A stretch of 64,000 bases of DNA, from positions 453,834 through 517,833 of the forward strand of contig SIJG01000069.1 of NCBI GenBank assembly GCA_023374025.1, given 5' to 3'. How positions within the stretch are numbered: position 1 is the stretch's first letter; each line of letters starts with the position of its first letter. The notes under the pieces were generated by a model, which saw only the letters and a program-made list of their open reading frames with translations, was not told the DNA's origin and made no database searches. The stretch is from Heterodera schachtii. Its lineage: Eukaryota > Nematoda > Chromadorea > Rhabditida > Heteroderidae. This document shows positions 35,401-48,945 of the stretch, one piece after another. The position numbers and the translations under genes were made by a program.

Positions 35401-38400
35401 GACTTCACAGCATGAGAGTAAACAGCAATTATCCAACAAAATAAAAAAAATATTTATAACAAAAACATAAAATAAAAAGTATAATATCAAAAAAAAATTT
35501 TATATTAAAAATTTTTTACATAAATTTTTTAAAATTAAAGGTTTTTTTTCATTTTTTATAATGCAAATGCAATTTTATTTTATACTTTTTTTATTATTCT
35601 TATTTCGCAGTAGAAATATTAATAAAAAAAGGAAATTATTATTTTAACAAAAATTACGGTAATTTTCATTCTAATAACGTAAATTACAAAATAAATCATT
35701 TATGAATTTTATATCCTACTTTTCAGCTCAAATTTTCATTAGTTAAAGTTATTAAAATTTATATTTTATATTCATTTGCATATTTCAAAGCTATTTGAAC
35801 GATAGAATATTTTTAAACGTACACAAATTTTCGATGGTAGAAAGTTTTGGAATAAAAATGCGCCGGTATTAAATAAAGTAAAATTGTTAAAAGAACAATA
35901 TTATATTGTGGAGCAAAAGGGTCCATTTTCAATCCCAAATAAGTATTAGTGACTAATGCTGTTTTTAATATGTGAAACTGAAAAGAGGTAAAATTGAAAC
36001 CGGCAAGGCGTAAAGTGATCCTGGACAATCCGTCAGTGAAGGACAATTCGTCATCAAATTTTATTTTCAATTTAATTCTTCATTTGCACTTTGAAAATTT
36101 TAGTGGATATTAAAAATAAAATTTAAAACCAACCAAAAAAGCAATCCAATCAAAAACACAAGCAACAACAAAACTAGCCGCACAATTTTTAGCCAAATTG
36201 ATTAAACTTTTTCCAACACTTTCCATTTTGTTGTCGAATATCACCGGGGTTGGCTGGCCATACTTTAATTGTTAATTAATTATTTTATTATATGACGACA
36301 ATCAGTAGATTTGTTATTACTTGTGTCATTGAATGACTCGTTAAGACCAAAGTCGTCGTTACTGTTTAAACAAGGTTTTTGAATAAAAACATAATTTATT
36401 AAATAAATAAAAGTTTTACATTTTGAGAAGCTTTATAAGTCATATGATTAGTGTAAAAAAGGAGTTAAAACGGAAAAGAAAGAGTGATGCAAGAATTTCG
36501 GAATTGTATAAAAATGAATGCAGTAATATTTGATTGATTTGAATTTGAATTATTTAGACGTAATATGAAAAGACAATAAAAAAGAATTTGCGTTGAAGCT
36601 ACAAGGTCGATAATTCACGAACTTGTGCACAAGAAAGAAAATATTATACGGAAAGTGAATTTCTACTCTAAATTAAATTTACTAATTTAATTTAAAATAA
36701 TAAAATAATTTAAATGAATTAATCTAATTGATTTAGATAAAATCGTCATTATGCACATGGTTTTTGAGTGGAAATTTTTTCAGACAAAATCTTCCAAAAT
36801 TATGTCTTAGGGGTATTTCAGGATGATCATTAATCTGAAATCAAATTATATGTGTTTAAACCAATTTTGTTAATAATTGTATGAATATGAAGAAGTTATT
36901 AAAAAATTTACTCTACTTTCTAAGGACAATAAAATTTTAAAGAAATTAATCTTATAGGTCGTAAATGAAAGAAAAAATGTGGCAACTTACTGAAATATGA
37001 TAAAAATATGGAAACATTATTTAATTAAAAAATCAATACAAAAAAAATAAAACATCAAAGAAAAAATATATCTTTTATTATTTCATTTTTTCATAATAAA
37101 TTAATTGATTATAGAAAATGAATTTTCGACGCATAATTAGAATCTCAATTAAAGCAATAAAATATTTATAAGAACTTACAAAATTTATTTCAAGACCAAA
37201 GTCAAATATAAATTAAATACAATTTAGACGAAAACCTCTATTTCATAAAATACGATATTTTAAAAAGTTTGATTGTTTATTATTAATTTGAAATATGATG
37301 CCAAAAAGAAATTAGCAATGTTTATGAGAATTATTCGTTACCAATAATAAAAAAGATTCATTAATTAAAATATATTTTTTGACATTTCCAGATTAACAAG
37401 AATTCATGATTTTGGTTTTTTTCATAATGATTTATTTAATTTATGTTGCTATGTTTTAAATCAAAAAAAAATTATTATTAAATTTTTGGTTTTATATGTT
37501 TGTTAAACTTTTCATTTGCTATTTCAATAAGTCAGGTTTGTGTAGGCACTTGGTTTTTTTAATATTTTACTTTTTTGAATTCTTATCCTTAGTTTTAAAT
37601 AATGTCCACTACACAACAAACCAACCGCTTTTAGTTTCTCAATTTTTTTATTAATATTTTGATTCCTTTAATAAGTAATTTAAATTAATATCGAATTATA
37701 AAACAGTTTTGTCATATTAATTAGAAATGAAATTTCTCTTTTAACAGTTTAAGAAGTGTATATATTCTATATTTTAATTCTTTAATTTTTTCTTATTTTT
37801 TCACTTTTTTAAGGTTTGAATATTAAATAAAATTTTAATTAGATTAAGTGCAATTTTTAAAAACTTCATTATTTATTAAAAATTGGTTCAAATAATTTAA
37901 CCAAACGAAACAGTCAGAATTTGAACCAAGTCACACAATGTGTATATTCTCCACGTGATAAATCTAAAAAAAATTATACACCTAAAAATAAATAAAATTT
38001 TATTGCTTAATGAGAAGCAATATTATAAGGTTTTCTCGACATCAATTTAAATAAGCATTTCTTTAAATAAATTTATTTGTTAAAATATTTTCCAAAAACA
38101 AAATGAATAAAAAAGTACTTCAAAAGACCAAGAATGAAATTATTTATTTTTTCAGTGATTTAAAAAATACTAATAAATTATTATTTATTTTCTTACTGTA
38201 AATTCAAAAATAGGACTATTATTAAGTTACCGAAAATAAAAATTTGTTAAAAATCAAAAACCTTAATATATAAATAAGAACATAAATAAATACAATAAAA
38301 ATATACCTGCTAACAAAACAACCATTATTTAATTTTTCAAAATCATAGTTCGTTTAATAACAAACACTATGAATCATTCATTAAAAATTTTATCCAAATT

Positions 38401-41400
38401 TTGTTACTTGTATATTTCACTTAATTTTTCAAAATTAAGACACCAGATGCCTAAATTATTATGGTGAAAAATAAACAAATGAACAAAAGAACCTCTTTTT
38501 ATAATTAAGTCTAAAGCATTAATTCACTTAAAAAGTTTAATGATATTAATATTTGTTTATTTATTTTTTAATATAAAACTTTTATTTCTATCAAAAAATG
38601 ATTTAGGTATAATTTTTATTTGCAAAAACTTACGATTCGAAAATCCAAGACCACTTTTTGCTCCATGAGAACAAAAAAGAAAAGCAAAAAAACTTTTTTT
38701 TTGAAATTAATATTTATTTGTAAACTCTTAAAAAGAGAAACATATAAATCGAAACCAAAAGGATATTTATAATTTTATATATTAAAACCAAATAAATCAA
38801 AAATTCCAAAATATTATATCTCGTTTATTTTTACAACATATTTATTTCTTAAAGCATTTATTTAAATAAGAATATAGACAAAATATTGAATAAAAATCGA
38901 TCTATGCATAAATAAATAATTTGTAAAATATCAAAAAGCGCGGGATCCAAAGTCTCACTCATTATGGGGAAACTTAATAATGAATGAAAAGGTTAAATGT
39001 TTATTAATTTTTTTTTGTATGGGCATTTTTATTTGCTTTCCTTTATTTATCATTTTTATATTTATTTATTTACAGTAGTTTTATATATTTTTTAATCTTC
39101 TAATATTTATTTATTTTTTTATTTACTATTCGTCATTATTAATTTTTAGTTAAATTATAAAAAATTGAATTTAAAAGACCATTTCAATTTTAATGTCTAG
39201 TTATGATTTTTTTTTATTAAAATCCGCCATCTTGGGCGTTTCGTAATGGTATAACTTAGCTTAAAAGCAATCAATTTTTACACATTAATTTAATATTTTA
39301 CAATTTATTCCTTTAAATATTATTTTATGAAATGAACTTTTTTTGTAATTTTAAATTATAAGACATAAAAGTAAACAACAATTTAAATTTTTTGTCATTA
39401 TCGAATGTAGAAAAATAAACATAATCATTAATAAGAAATTGTTGACTAGCGTTCACGAATCTGCTCATACCATCATGAAGTAGATGAAATTAGAAATTTT
39501 ACAATCTATAATACCCCAAAATTATGCAAATGTTATAAAATATATATATATATATAAATTTTAAAAAATTATAATTAAATAAAATTATTTATCACTTCTT
39601 TCCATTAACAAATATTATTATTAAATTTTTGGAAATATGAAGTTTTTATTTTTTAATTTTCATCAACCGAAAAATTTTTCGTTTAGTTTTCGGTTTTAAT
39701 CTTTAAATTCTCATTTTTTTGTTTTATAGTTTTCGAATTTTTGTTGGTTTTCCTAAAGGACGAACTAATTCAATAACTCTCTTTCTAATTATATTTGACA
39801 AAAAGGTGACGTTATTTTTTAATTTTTTTTTGTATTTTTTTACTGATATAAATTTGAATATTTCAATTTTTCTACTTTTATTATAAATTAATTCTCACGA
39901 GCCGGTAATGAGCTTCTGCAGTTAATTTTATAATGTCAGTGCATCAATAAATATAACTTACAAATATTTTATAATAAAAAAATTGAAAATTTAATTCATT
40001 TTGAGTGATTTAAATAATTTTGCTTTATTCACATTAAATAATAAATACTAAATCACAAAAGTATTTTTAAAAATAAAAACATTTGCGATTGTTAAAATTT
40101 TATTTAATCGTAATCTAAGGAGGAAAAAGGTCACAATTATTAATAAAAAATAATAATAAATTTCAATTGAAGTAGCCTCATTCTAAACATCGAAACCAAG
40201 ACAGCATTCTTCACCATGAGAATAAAAAGAACAAAAATTAATGTTCAAATTTAAAAAATATCTTAACCTTAAATAAAGAGAAAATTTAATACAATTATTA
40301 AAAAATGAAATAATTTAACCCTTATAAATATTTATGAAATTAAATAATTTATAAATAAATGATAAATTGAAATTTATTTTGTAATTTTTTAATGTTAATT
40401 ATGAATATTTCAATATAAAATGTGTCAACTTATTTGGTTACTTTCTGGCAATTTTAACTTTTGTCATCAAAACTCAAGTACAAAATGGGTTCCAATGGAC
40501 AAGAGAATATCAAACAATTATAATTCAACTAAAAGTCAAAATATAAACAATCATCTAAAGGATTAAATAAAGGTAATTTATTTAACAATCTTAATTTTTA
40601 TGCAAATTTTTCTCAAACTTAATAAGGTCTAATTAATTCATATTAACTTAAATTAAAAAATTTTTTATAAACGTACATATTAGATTTTTATTTCATTGTA
40701 TTTTGCTTTCACTTTGATAGTAAATTATATAATGTTAATCTATAAAAAACTATAGTTTGTTTTTTAAATTCTTTTTATTTCATTTTGAATTCATCTATGT
40801 GTATTTTGTACTTTTTACTTGCCTCTTTTGTTTGTTACAAAATAATTTTTTATAATTTAGTAAAAAAAAATTTGTATAATCTCATATAGTCAGTCAATTA
40901 CCGAATTTTATATATTTTTTTAAATCTATTTTCTGTTGCTTTAAATAATTTTACCATGTTTGCTTAATATTAGCCCTTTACTTTGTTTGTATGAAAATTA
41001 ATTTATCTTGACAAAAAAAAAACCGTTCAACCACTGTATGTTTTTGATGGGTGCGAGCGTGTTTCTTTTCAGCATATAAAATTTCTTAATTTTAATTACT
41101 ACTAGTAATTTTTTATTTAAATATGGTCCTTTTTATGATGAGTGAAATAAAAAAGAATAGAATGTGACTAAAAGTACGAACAAAAAAATTATAATAAATT
41201 AAAATTGTAGAGCAACTTAAAATAATTAAAAATTCATGAAATTTAATTAATATTAATTAAGTCGTTTTTATTACATAGCTTCCTTATTATAATAATATGG
41301 ATTTTAAAATAATTTTTTTTATTTCCACGCCTTTTTAGTTCCATTAAAAATTAATTTTGAAGTTGTTGTAAATCATAGTATGCTGCTCATTTTATTAGTG

Positions 41401-44400
41401 AATTTTTCATTTGTGTGCTTGAATTGAAAAATAATTGTTTCTTGGTTTTAATTAAATATAAATTATTTAAAAAATTATTTACAAATAATTAAAAAATAGA
41501 AATTCTTTTTTGAACTATAGTCGACTTAAATAAAAAAATTAAGTAACAGCTGAATATAAATATAAATAAATTTTCATAAACTAGGGAATGATGAATAATT
41601 CTTCCGAATAAAATTTATTGAACTAAATATTTTTATTAATTCTAATGCAACAATAAGTTAATAATGAAATTTTATTTATTAAATTATTAAATTCATTTGA
41701 ATTTTTATATGTTTTCAGTGCTGAACTAGGAAAAAAATTATATATTCAACAATATTTTTTTCAAATTTGTTTATTTTTTTAAATAACTTTTTTCTTAATT
41801 AATATTTAAAAATTTAAAAGTAAATTTTTAAATGCAATTAATTTAATTGAAAAATAAGTAATCAGCTTTATTTAATCAATATTGAATTTAATTTAATTTG
41901 AACAAATTTACCTCTAATAATATATTTATCATTCTAATGGCGACAAATAAAATGTATATTTGTTGTAAAATAAAAAACTTTAGCAGAATATTCAAATAAA
42001 CAGCTTAAAGTTTATGAAGAAATAATAATCTTAAATAGTATAAATAAAAATTAATATTTTATTTGATAATGAATAAAATTCACGAAAATGGGCTCATAAT
42101 TATCAACAAAACAATTTTTTTCGAAACATGAAAAACACCCTTTGTTGGAAATTCAAAATAATAAAGGGACATTAAAATTATTCAGAGAAATTAATGTTTA
42201 ACAGTAAAACAATAGCCCTCTCGGAATTGATGTTTTATTTTTAAATTTTATTTTTTGAATAAATTAACAAAAAATAGTAAAATGGTTTAGAATAAAAATA
42301 ATTAAAATTAAAACTTTATTATAAAGCTATAATCATTTAAAACACAAAAAAAAAATATATATTGCTATAAAACTCTAATGCATTCAGTCAATTTATCTTA
42401 AAAGAACATGAATTTTTTTAACAAAAAATTTCAACTGAAAATTTAAAAAGTAAATATAATAAGAATAATAATACTTATTTTCAAGGCATATTTATATTTA
42501 AATTTTTTAAATAATAAACTAACAATTAACGTTCCGTTAAATATAAATTAATAAGAAATTTTATTTTTAATGCTTATATAGAAAATTAATTACATAAATA
42601 AGAATGATTTATGAGCGAAGCATTCCTCAAATACAGTTCATCAAAATCGTATGTCAAGAATGGGAAAAATAAAACTCATATGGAAAATAATTTAAATATT
42701 TAAATAAAATAAAATAAAAGAGACGCGGGAGTAAGTATCAAGAATTAATATGAATAAAATGAAACACACAGAACACACTCAATCCATAAATAAAAACAAT
42801 TTATAGAAAAAAAATCGATTATTTAAAATTTATTCAACAAAACATTTTATCATTTCGAATAAATAAATAAAACATCTTAATAATATTGGAAATTAGCTAA
42901 AACAAATAAATTAGGTTGAATATATATTTTTTAATCTAAAATCCATTAAACTAAAAAGCAAAATTACCTATTTAAAAGCAATTTTGGCCTGTTACGTCAA
43001 GTTTCAAATAAGCATTTTAATTTTAGTTTTGGTTTATAGTATATAGATTAGATTTTGTAAATTATTTCAGCATTTAATAATTGTTAATTTTTTATAATTT
43101 GGTATTTTGTTTTCTTTTTTTAATCATGAGATCGTGAAGGGAATCAGTGTAAAGTCGTTGACGACGAGGATGAAGATGCTCAAAGACATTTGGGATTTTA
43201 ATAAACAAAAAAAAATATTAAAATTTAATTATATGACCAAAATTAGCAAATTTACGCTTGCTTTAGCCAGAGTTAATTCAATTGCAAGAAAAAAAATCAA
43301 TATAAATTCCTAAAAAAGTTTTTTTAAATAAATACTGAATTAATAAACATTAAAATGCACTGAACAAAGAATCCTAACGAATTTAGCAGAATGCGAACAG
43401 AAGAGAAGGAAAAATTATTATAAAATGAGATGAAAAATAAGCTAGGTAGAATAAAATAATAATATAAAAGTTTTTTCATAATAAAACTTAAAATATGAAT
43501 GATAGAAAAATAAAAAATAGTAATTTTAATTTAATAATATGTTATCATTGTTAAATAATACCTATGTAAATGTTGTTTTTTTATTTAAATGAGTTTTTAT
43601 TTATTGCTTTTTTCTAATTATTTATTAAAATATTGCATAAAAATTCCTAGAAACCGTCGGATTACCAATTTAACCATTTAAAAGTATTTCTAAAAATTAT
43701 GAAATCAAATATTTACATAATTTTTGAATGAAAAAATATAAATTACAATTACTGAATAAATAAACAATAAAGATTTAGCAAATCAATGGACAAAACTAAA
43801 TAATGATTCAATTAGAAGTTAAAAGAAAAATAACTAAAAATTTAAATGAAAATGAAAGGCTTGCTAACACAACAAACGGCACGGCACATACATGTGAAAA
43901 CATCACAAGATATTGTTGAGCCAAAATTGCAATTTAAATAATCGGAGAAAAATTAAACAAAAATAAAAAAAAGCAAATAAATTTAACCGAGATATATAAA
44001 CAATATTAATATATTAAAGAAACAAAGGTGTTTAATAGAATTATAAGGTAAAAAGGAAATTGTAATATTTTTAGAATTTAATAATTTTTATTTTCTTAAA
44101 TAATGTGCTTTTTATTGACTAACTTATTATAATTTATTGTAATTATTCATTAAAATATCTCATAAAATTAAAGGAATAGATAAATAATTAAAATCTTATT
44201 TACAAATAAAAAATTTGCTATGATCTGTTTCAATATTGGAGATTTAAGAGATTCTATACTATTTGTTTTTTCCAATTTATAGCAAAATATATCTAAAAAA
44301 TTAATTATAACATTATTCTTTCACACATAAAAATAAAATTTTCAAATTTTTATTTATAATTTAATTCCAAGTTGGATGAAAAAAGTCATTCTAACAATTA

Positions 44401-45530
44401 AATCAATCAAAAAATGACGTATCAATCACCTCGTTACACCTAAATTTAAAAAGAAATTGAATACTTTAAATTGATAAAATGTTACCGTAATAATTGAAGA
44501 AATTACGAATCGTTACAAGATTTATTAAAATAAAGAAAATATAATAAAGAAAAATAATAATAAATAATTAATCAAAAAAAAACAGTTGAAGCTGTTTAAA
44601 AATCTAATAAAAATAATATGTAACGGCCAATTCCATGAAGGTGATTTTATCAAAAATCTGCCTTGGGAAGCATTTTTCAACGGGATCAGCTTAAAAATGC
44701 CAAATTTTTGAAAAAAAAACTGTAAAAAATTATTATACATATAAACAAAAGAAAAAGAGAATTATTTACATAAATAAAAGTGCGAAATTTCATCTTTAGG
44801 AATTTGGCTATGAATTAATAAACGGAAAAAATCTACTGGATGTAATTAATCATTATGCTAAAATGCTGAAGCAGAGTAAATTAAAGTATACTAAAAATTT
44901 ATATAAACGTATTTTAACGAGAAAGTCAAAATAAAAATTATGCTAAGTATTAATGTGTTGATATTTATAATTAGTAAGAAAAAGAAAATATATAAATATA
45001 CAAGCCATTTTTAAATAATTTTAAGCATTAGAAATAAAAAAAATTCTGCTTTAATTTTTTCAAAATAAGGAAATTAAAAAAAAATTAAATTACAAATACA
45101 TAGAACAAAATAAATATAAATTACACAAATATTAAAAGAAGAGAAGATAGCAGGGAAATGCACTGAAGAGATAGTTGCGATTTAGGGATGGATGAAAATA
45201 AAATAAAATAGCAATATTCCAAATGTAAAATAATTAACAAAAACTTACCAAGTGAATATGATTTTAAAATAGCAATAATAAATGTAAAATATAAAAGATA
45301 AATATAACACAAAAAAAGGTTTCGAATGCACAAAACCTGAAAATTTTGTAAATTTCTTCATAAATACAATAATAAAACTTTACTAAAATTAAATCATAAA
45401 ACAGAATATTTAAAAACAAATTGCTTATTGAAAATTGTCAAGGATGTATTTTGCCCATTATTACGTAATTGTTTATTCTAATTAATAAAAAAACGAAACT
45501 ACATTTCGGAAAATATATGTATTCTCAATT
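32414..45530. other. AT-rich intergenic DNA, almost nothing recognisable
   Basis: 13 kb of A/T-rich DNA. ORFs at 32820-33008, 33525-33713, 43107-43313, 44525-44740 and 45121-45333 have compositions expected by chance. CCATGAGA-type short repeats occur at 35378-35420, 38638-38672 and 40187-40224. An AT dinucleotide run is at 39541-39556. A more balanced stretch lies at 35813-36360, part of which is listed as a possible exon relic. Confidence 0.65.
35813..36070 (-). pseudogene. Possible exon or gene relic of unknown function
   Basis: An 85-codon open stretch on the minus strand with less biased codons than its surroundings, reading DELSFTDGLSRITLRLAGFN and NTYLGLKMDPFAPQYN. It opens at TTG with an in-frame stop three codons upstream, so it would need splicing or be a fragment. 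No domain recognised. It may be chance. Confidence 0.2.
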
Positions 45531-45930
45531 TTGCAAAAAAATGTCAAAATAGAGAAAAAAGTGACAAAATGCCAAAATAGTGAATTTTCACTATTTTAAG
45601 TGACAAAACGTCAGAAACACAGAAAAAGTTAAAATATAATGAGCAGGGAAAAGATTTATATGTTTTTACATGTTTTTTTTGAGCATATGCTATCGCATGA
45701 AAAGCTCAAAAATAGCATTTTTACCTGTTTTCTTTTCAATAAGAATGCGTTTTTATCACATATAAAAACATATTTTGGGGTTTTGCTCGTTTTTGGCACA
45801 TATTTTGGCGATATTTTGAGAAATTTTGAATTTTTTTTACAAAACTTCTTTTTTTGGCAATCAAATTCTTGGCAAAATGTCCCCAAAACTTTGAAACAAT
45901 TATCTTTATTTTTTATTTGAAAAAGATTTA
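45531..45930. repeat. Low-complexity patch of AAAATAGTGAC and CACATATTTTGG words
   Basis: Words such as GTGACAAAATGCCAAAATAG (45569 on) and ACATATTTTGG (45765 on) recall the interior of the 17962 element and the GTCCATATTTTGG words of the hAT-like element. A hAT-like tip CAGGGAAAAGATT may start at 45644, but no right end was found. ORFs on both strands (45639-45920, 45656-45886) are word-repeat artefacts. Confidence 0.35.
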
Positions 45931-46025
45931 ATTTATATTTATATTGCTGATTTTAATTTTAATTTTATCCTTTTATAGAAAATAATTAATTTTTTTAATT
46001 TTATTTTCATTTTTATTTCATTTTT

Positions 46026-46080
46026 TTAATTTCATGGTTTTGACACATTGATTTGATAAGAATTGGTATCCATTGCATGC
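46026..46080. repeat. Dispersed repeat copy interrupted by the LTR element
   Basis: Matches 6886-6944, as described there. It ends a few bases before the TTATTAT target duplication of the LTR element. Confidence 0.5.
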
Positions 46081-46087
46081 TTATTAT

Positions 46088-46466
46088 TGTAAAGCGCAAT
46101 TTATCTCATCCGTTCAATCTCTTTCTCACACCATTTATCCCCGTTCTTCCCTATCCATATTCCGTTCCATAAGTCCAACTATTTAATCGGGAGCACTCTC
46201 TCGGTAATGAGTCAGTTGAGCGGCCAGTTAATCGGAGAGCGGAGCCGAGAGCAAAGCGCGGCAGTATTTAATTGGCCAAGTGTTTACTCCTTCTCGCCCA
46301 TCCCCGCACGCGTATTAGATCTAGTGGGCGCCCATGGGATTACCAATTTGGGGAGGTCATTTATCCAGGGCCCGGATTTTGGCTTATTCCTTTTTCCCCC
46401 AAATCCAATCCCCAATTTCCCTCGTCCCTTTCCTCATATTCTGGGCTGGACATCAGCACCTTCACT
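46088..46466 (+). repeat. 5' LTR
   Basis: Starts TGTAAAGCGCAATTT and ends ATCAGCACCTTCACT. The end is uncertain by one or two bases because the final T overlaps the primer site. I see no difference from 54978-55356. TATTTAA boxes at 46180-46186 and 46265-46271 are possible promoter elements. An ORF opening inside each LTR (46207 and 55097) is the same sequence running into different downstream DNA and is unlikely to be a gene. Confidence 0.88.
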
Positions 46467-46483
46467 GGTAGCACCGGATGGTT
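46466..46483 (+). promoter_or_regulatory. Primer-binding site, complementary to initiator tRNA-Met
   Basis: TGGTAGCACCGGATGGTT immediately follows the 5' LTR. It matches the complement of the metazoan initiator tRNA-Met 3' end, as I remember it, at 16 of 18 positions. The two mismatches are adjacent and may reflect the nematode tRNA. Confidence 0.7.
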
Positions 46484-46568
46484 GCTGGCATGCCGCCGGC
46501 AATCCATCCCCAGGAGGACGAGTGGGACTTGCGCGTGTAGGGGAACGAGAATGGAATGAGGTGCACCG

Positions 46569-46590
46569 CTCCTTCGGGAGTTCTGTCAAG
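46569..46590 (+). other. Hairpin motif 1
   Basis: Stem CTCC/GGAG, loop TTCG, tail TTCTGTCAAG. Confidence 0.7.
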
Positions 46591-47203
46591 GACCGGTCCA
46601 ATTTTTGAATGGCCAAAATTATGTGAAGAGCCGTGAAAAGGCCTTTTTTTCAGCCGTAAATAACTTTCATGAAATGCCGCGCTCTCAATGGCCAAATAAA
46701 TTTAAAATTTTTAGGGCAGGCCTGAAGCCCCAGATTTGATAATTTGTGCCGATTGGTTAATTTTTCTTATGGGCATATTTAAGAGGGCTAAGATTTATAT
46801 GTTAATACATTTTTTTTAAAAACAGCCTTTGCCAATTTTTAATTTATATAATTTATTTAGTGCTTCCAATTAACGTTTTTTCTCCTACATAAAAATCTTT
46901 GCCCTAATATTTGGAATTTTTGATGACTTTGCTCTGCGCGTAAAAAGGTCAACTTCTCCGGAAATCATTAAGCGAAAGGATGGTTTATTTGTGCTGCCCA
47001 CCACAATTTAACAGCAAACTCAAAGCGCTCTCGACTATTTTTTTCTTACATTGAGGAAAAGGCATTCAGAGCCGCCTAATGTTATGCTCACAATCAGTCA
47101 AAATTATTTTAGAGGCCAGGCCAAGTCCATGAGAAAAAAGGCCAAGCAAATTCAAGCAGCATGTCTCTGCTCACTTTTGGCTCTGAATAACGGCTATATT
47201 CAC

Positions 47204-47225
47204 GGCCTTTGGGCCTTTTGTCAAG
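47204..47225 (+). other. Hairpin motif 2
   Basis: Stem GGCC/GGCC, loop TTTG, tail TTTTGTCAAG. Confidence 0.7.
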
Positions 47226-47627
47226 TTTTGGCGGGGTAAAAAGCATTCATTATTTATTTTTGCCAATAATGGGATAATTAGTACCCATTGTCCATTATGA
47301 ACTTTGCCCTTGCGTGCGTAATTTTTTGTTTTCTATATTATTCTCACGGAAATGCATTACACCCATGAGAACGCCAAAGAATGGGATGTGAACGCAAGCC
47401 ACTAAAGCAATTTTCTGAGATTTTCGCAGCCTTTCAGTATTAAAATTGCAAAAAGCATTTTCATTTACAAAAATGTTCAAATACAGTTTATTTTTTTAAA
47501 ATCATTTTTTAGCATTTTTGTGAGGCATTTTATTTATTTAGTAAAATCCTAAACATTCAAAGCCTCTCTTACATATTCAGCTACATATATATGTGTGTCT
47601 TTTTAAATATTTAATTGACTAAATTAC

Positions 47628-47649
47628 GGCCCTAGGGCCATTTGTCAAG
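47628..47649 (+). other. Hairpin motif 3
   Basis: Stem GGCC/GGCC, loop CTAG, tail ATTTGTCAAG. Confidence 0.7.
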
Positions 47650-48081
47650 TAATGATAAAAAATTCAACATTTCTTTATCAAGGTTTTAATCTTTAAGTTT
47701 GGGACTTTCTAAATTTGATCCGGAAATATGCCAATTAGAGCCTTAAATGATTTGGCAAGTAAATTAACATAAATATGGTTGCTTAGAAGCAGCTCAATTC
47801 ATTAACCAAATTAAGTTTGTGAAGAATTTGAAATTTAAGACTAGCAGACCTTTTTGCTGAAAGCCTGATAAAATATTAAGAAAGCTGAGAAGCCTGAAAC
47901 TCTTTTAGTAACCCAAAGAGGGACCATTTCAAGCGTTTAATTTGGTAATTCAATAGGTTTAAATGAATGAACTTTAATTCTTCAATGCAATTGTTTGCTA
48001 TTTCTTTACGGACAATAATTATTTTTTTTTAGTCCTTTTTGTATGGCATATTTCAGCAAAAGCCTAATTTGAGGAGCGCCG

Positions 48082-48103
48082 CTCCTTCGGGAGTTTTTTC
48101 ATG
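48082..48103 (+). other. Hairpin motif 4
   Basis: Stem CTCC/GGAG, loop TTCG, tail TTTTTTCATG. It is the unit-2 partner of motif 1. Confidence 0.6.
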
Positions 48104-48661
48104 TATCGGTAGCCAAAATTTTTAATGGTCAATTGAAAATTTATTGCCAAAGAGCCTGAGGTATCCAAAAAATAAAATAAAAATGCATTAAGGGAAGAAA
48201 AATATTTTTGTTTAAATGGCCGAAATAAATGCGAATTCATGCGCCAGAATCCTTATAATTATTTTGAAGAGCAAAAAAAAAATTGATGAGCCGTTTTTGA
48301 TTTTTGATTTTTTTTTTATTTTTAGGATAATATTGCGGAATTCTGCTGAACTTTACCCTGCGCGCACGCACTAAAAACGAGTGCTTCGGAAGTTATTAGG
48401 CCGCCCAAATCGTTAAAAAAACATTTTATTTATGCTCTCAAATTTAAATAGAAAATTAATCGATCACGGCCTTTTTTTTACATTGAAGAAAATGCTTTGG
48501 GGCCGCCTAACATTGTTATGCTCAGTCGAAATTATCTTGGTAAAAAAAAAATTTTTTTATGAGTCATTTTTTTCGCATAAGGCAAAATATAGCTGAAAAA
48601 GGCCAAAAATTCTGATCCTGCTCCCTCGGCTTTTTGAATAAAAATTATATTCACGACTTTT

Positions 48662-48685
48662 GGTGCTTTTGGGCCTTTTTTCATG
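48662..48685 (+). other. Hairpin motif 5 (degenerate)
   Basis: Stem GGTGC/GGGCC with one mismatch and a G-T pair, loop TTTT, tail TTTTTTCATG. It is the unit-2 partner of motif 2. Confidence 0.45.
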
Positions 48686-48923
48686 ATATTGTGGGTGTAA
48701 ACATTCATTATTTGTTTTGGGTCATTGGATCGTACACTATAATGTTGATGTAAGCCATTTATCAGCATTTTCTCAGATTATAGGCTGTTTCAGCCATTTT
48801 TGCAAAAGCCATTTGCTTTTAAATGAGGCCGAAATACAGTTTATTGTTATTGTGGCACTGACTATTTTTGTGAGGCAGTTAATCATCTAAACTTAATGAA
48901 TATTATTTATTTTTCCGAATTTT

Positions 48924-48945
48924 GGCTCTAGGGCCATCTGTCAAG
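48924..48945 (+). other. Hairpin motif 6
   Basis: Stem GGCT/GGCC with a T-G pair, loop CTAG, tail ATCTGTCAAG. It is the unit-2 partner of motif 3. Confidence 0.65.

Noticed and set aside
46207..46608. 133-codon ORF starting in the 5' LTR (and its 3' LTR twin at 55097-55369)
   Set aside because: Both are the same LTR text continuing into unrelated DNA, with overlapping ORFs in other frames. No motif supports a protein.
47925..47950. CCCAAAGAGGGACCATTTCAAG as an extra hairpin motif
   Set aside because: The stem and loop do not follow the pattern and the unit-2 partner is worse. At most a relic.
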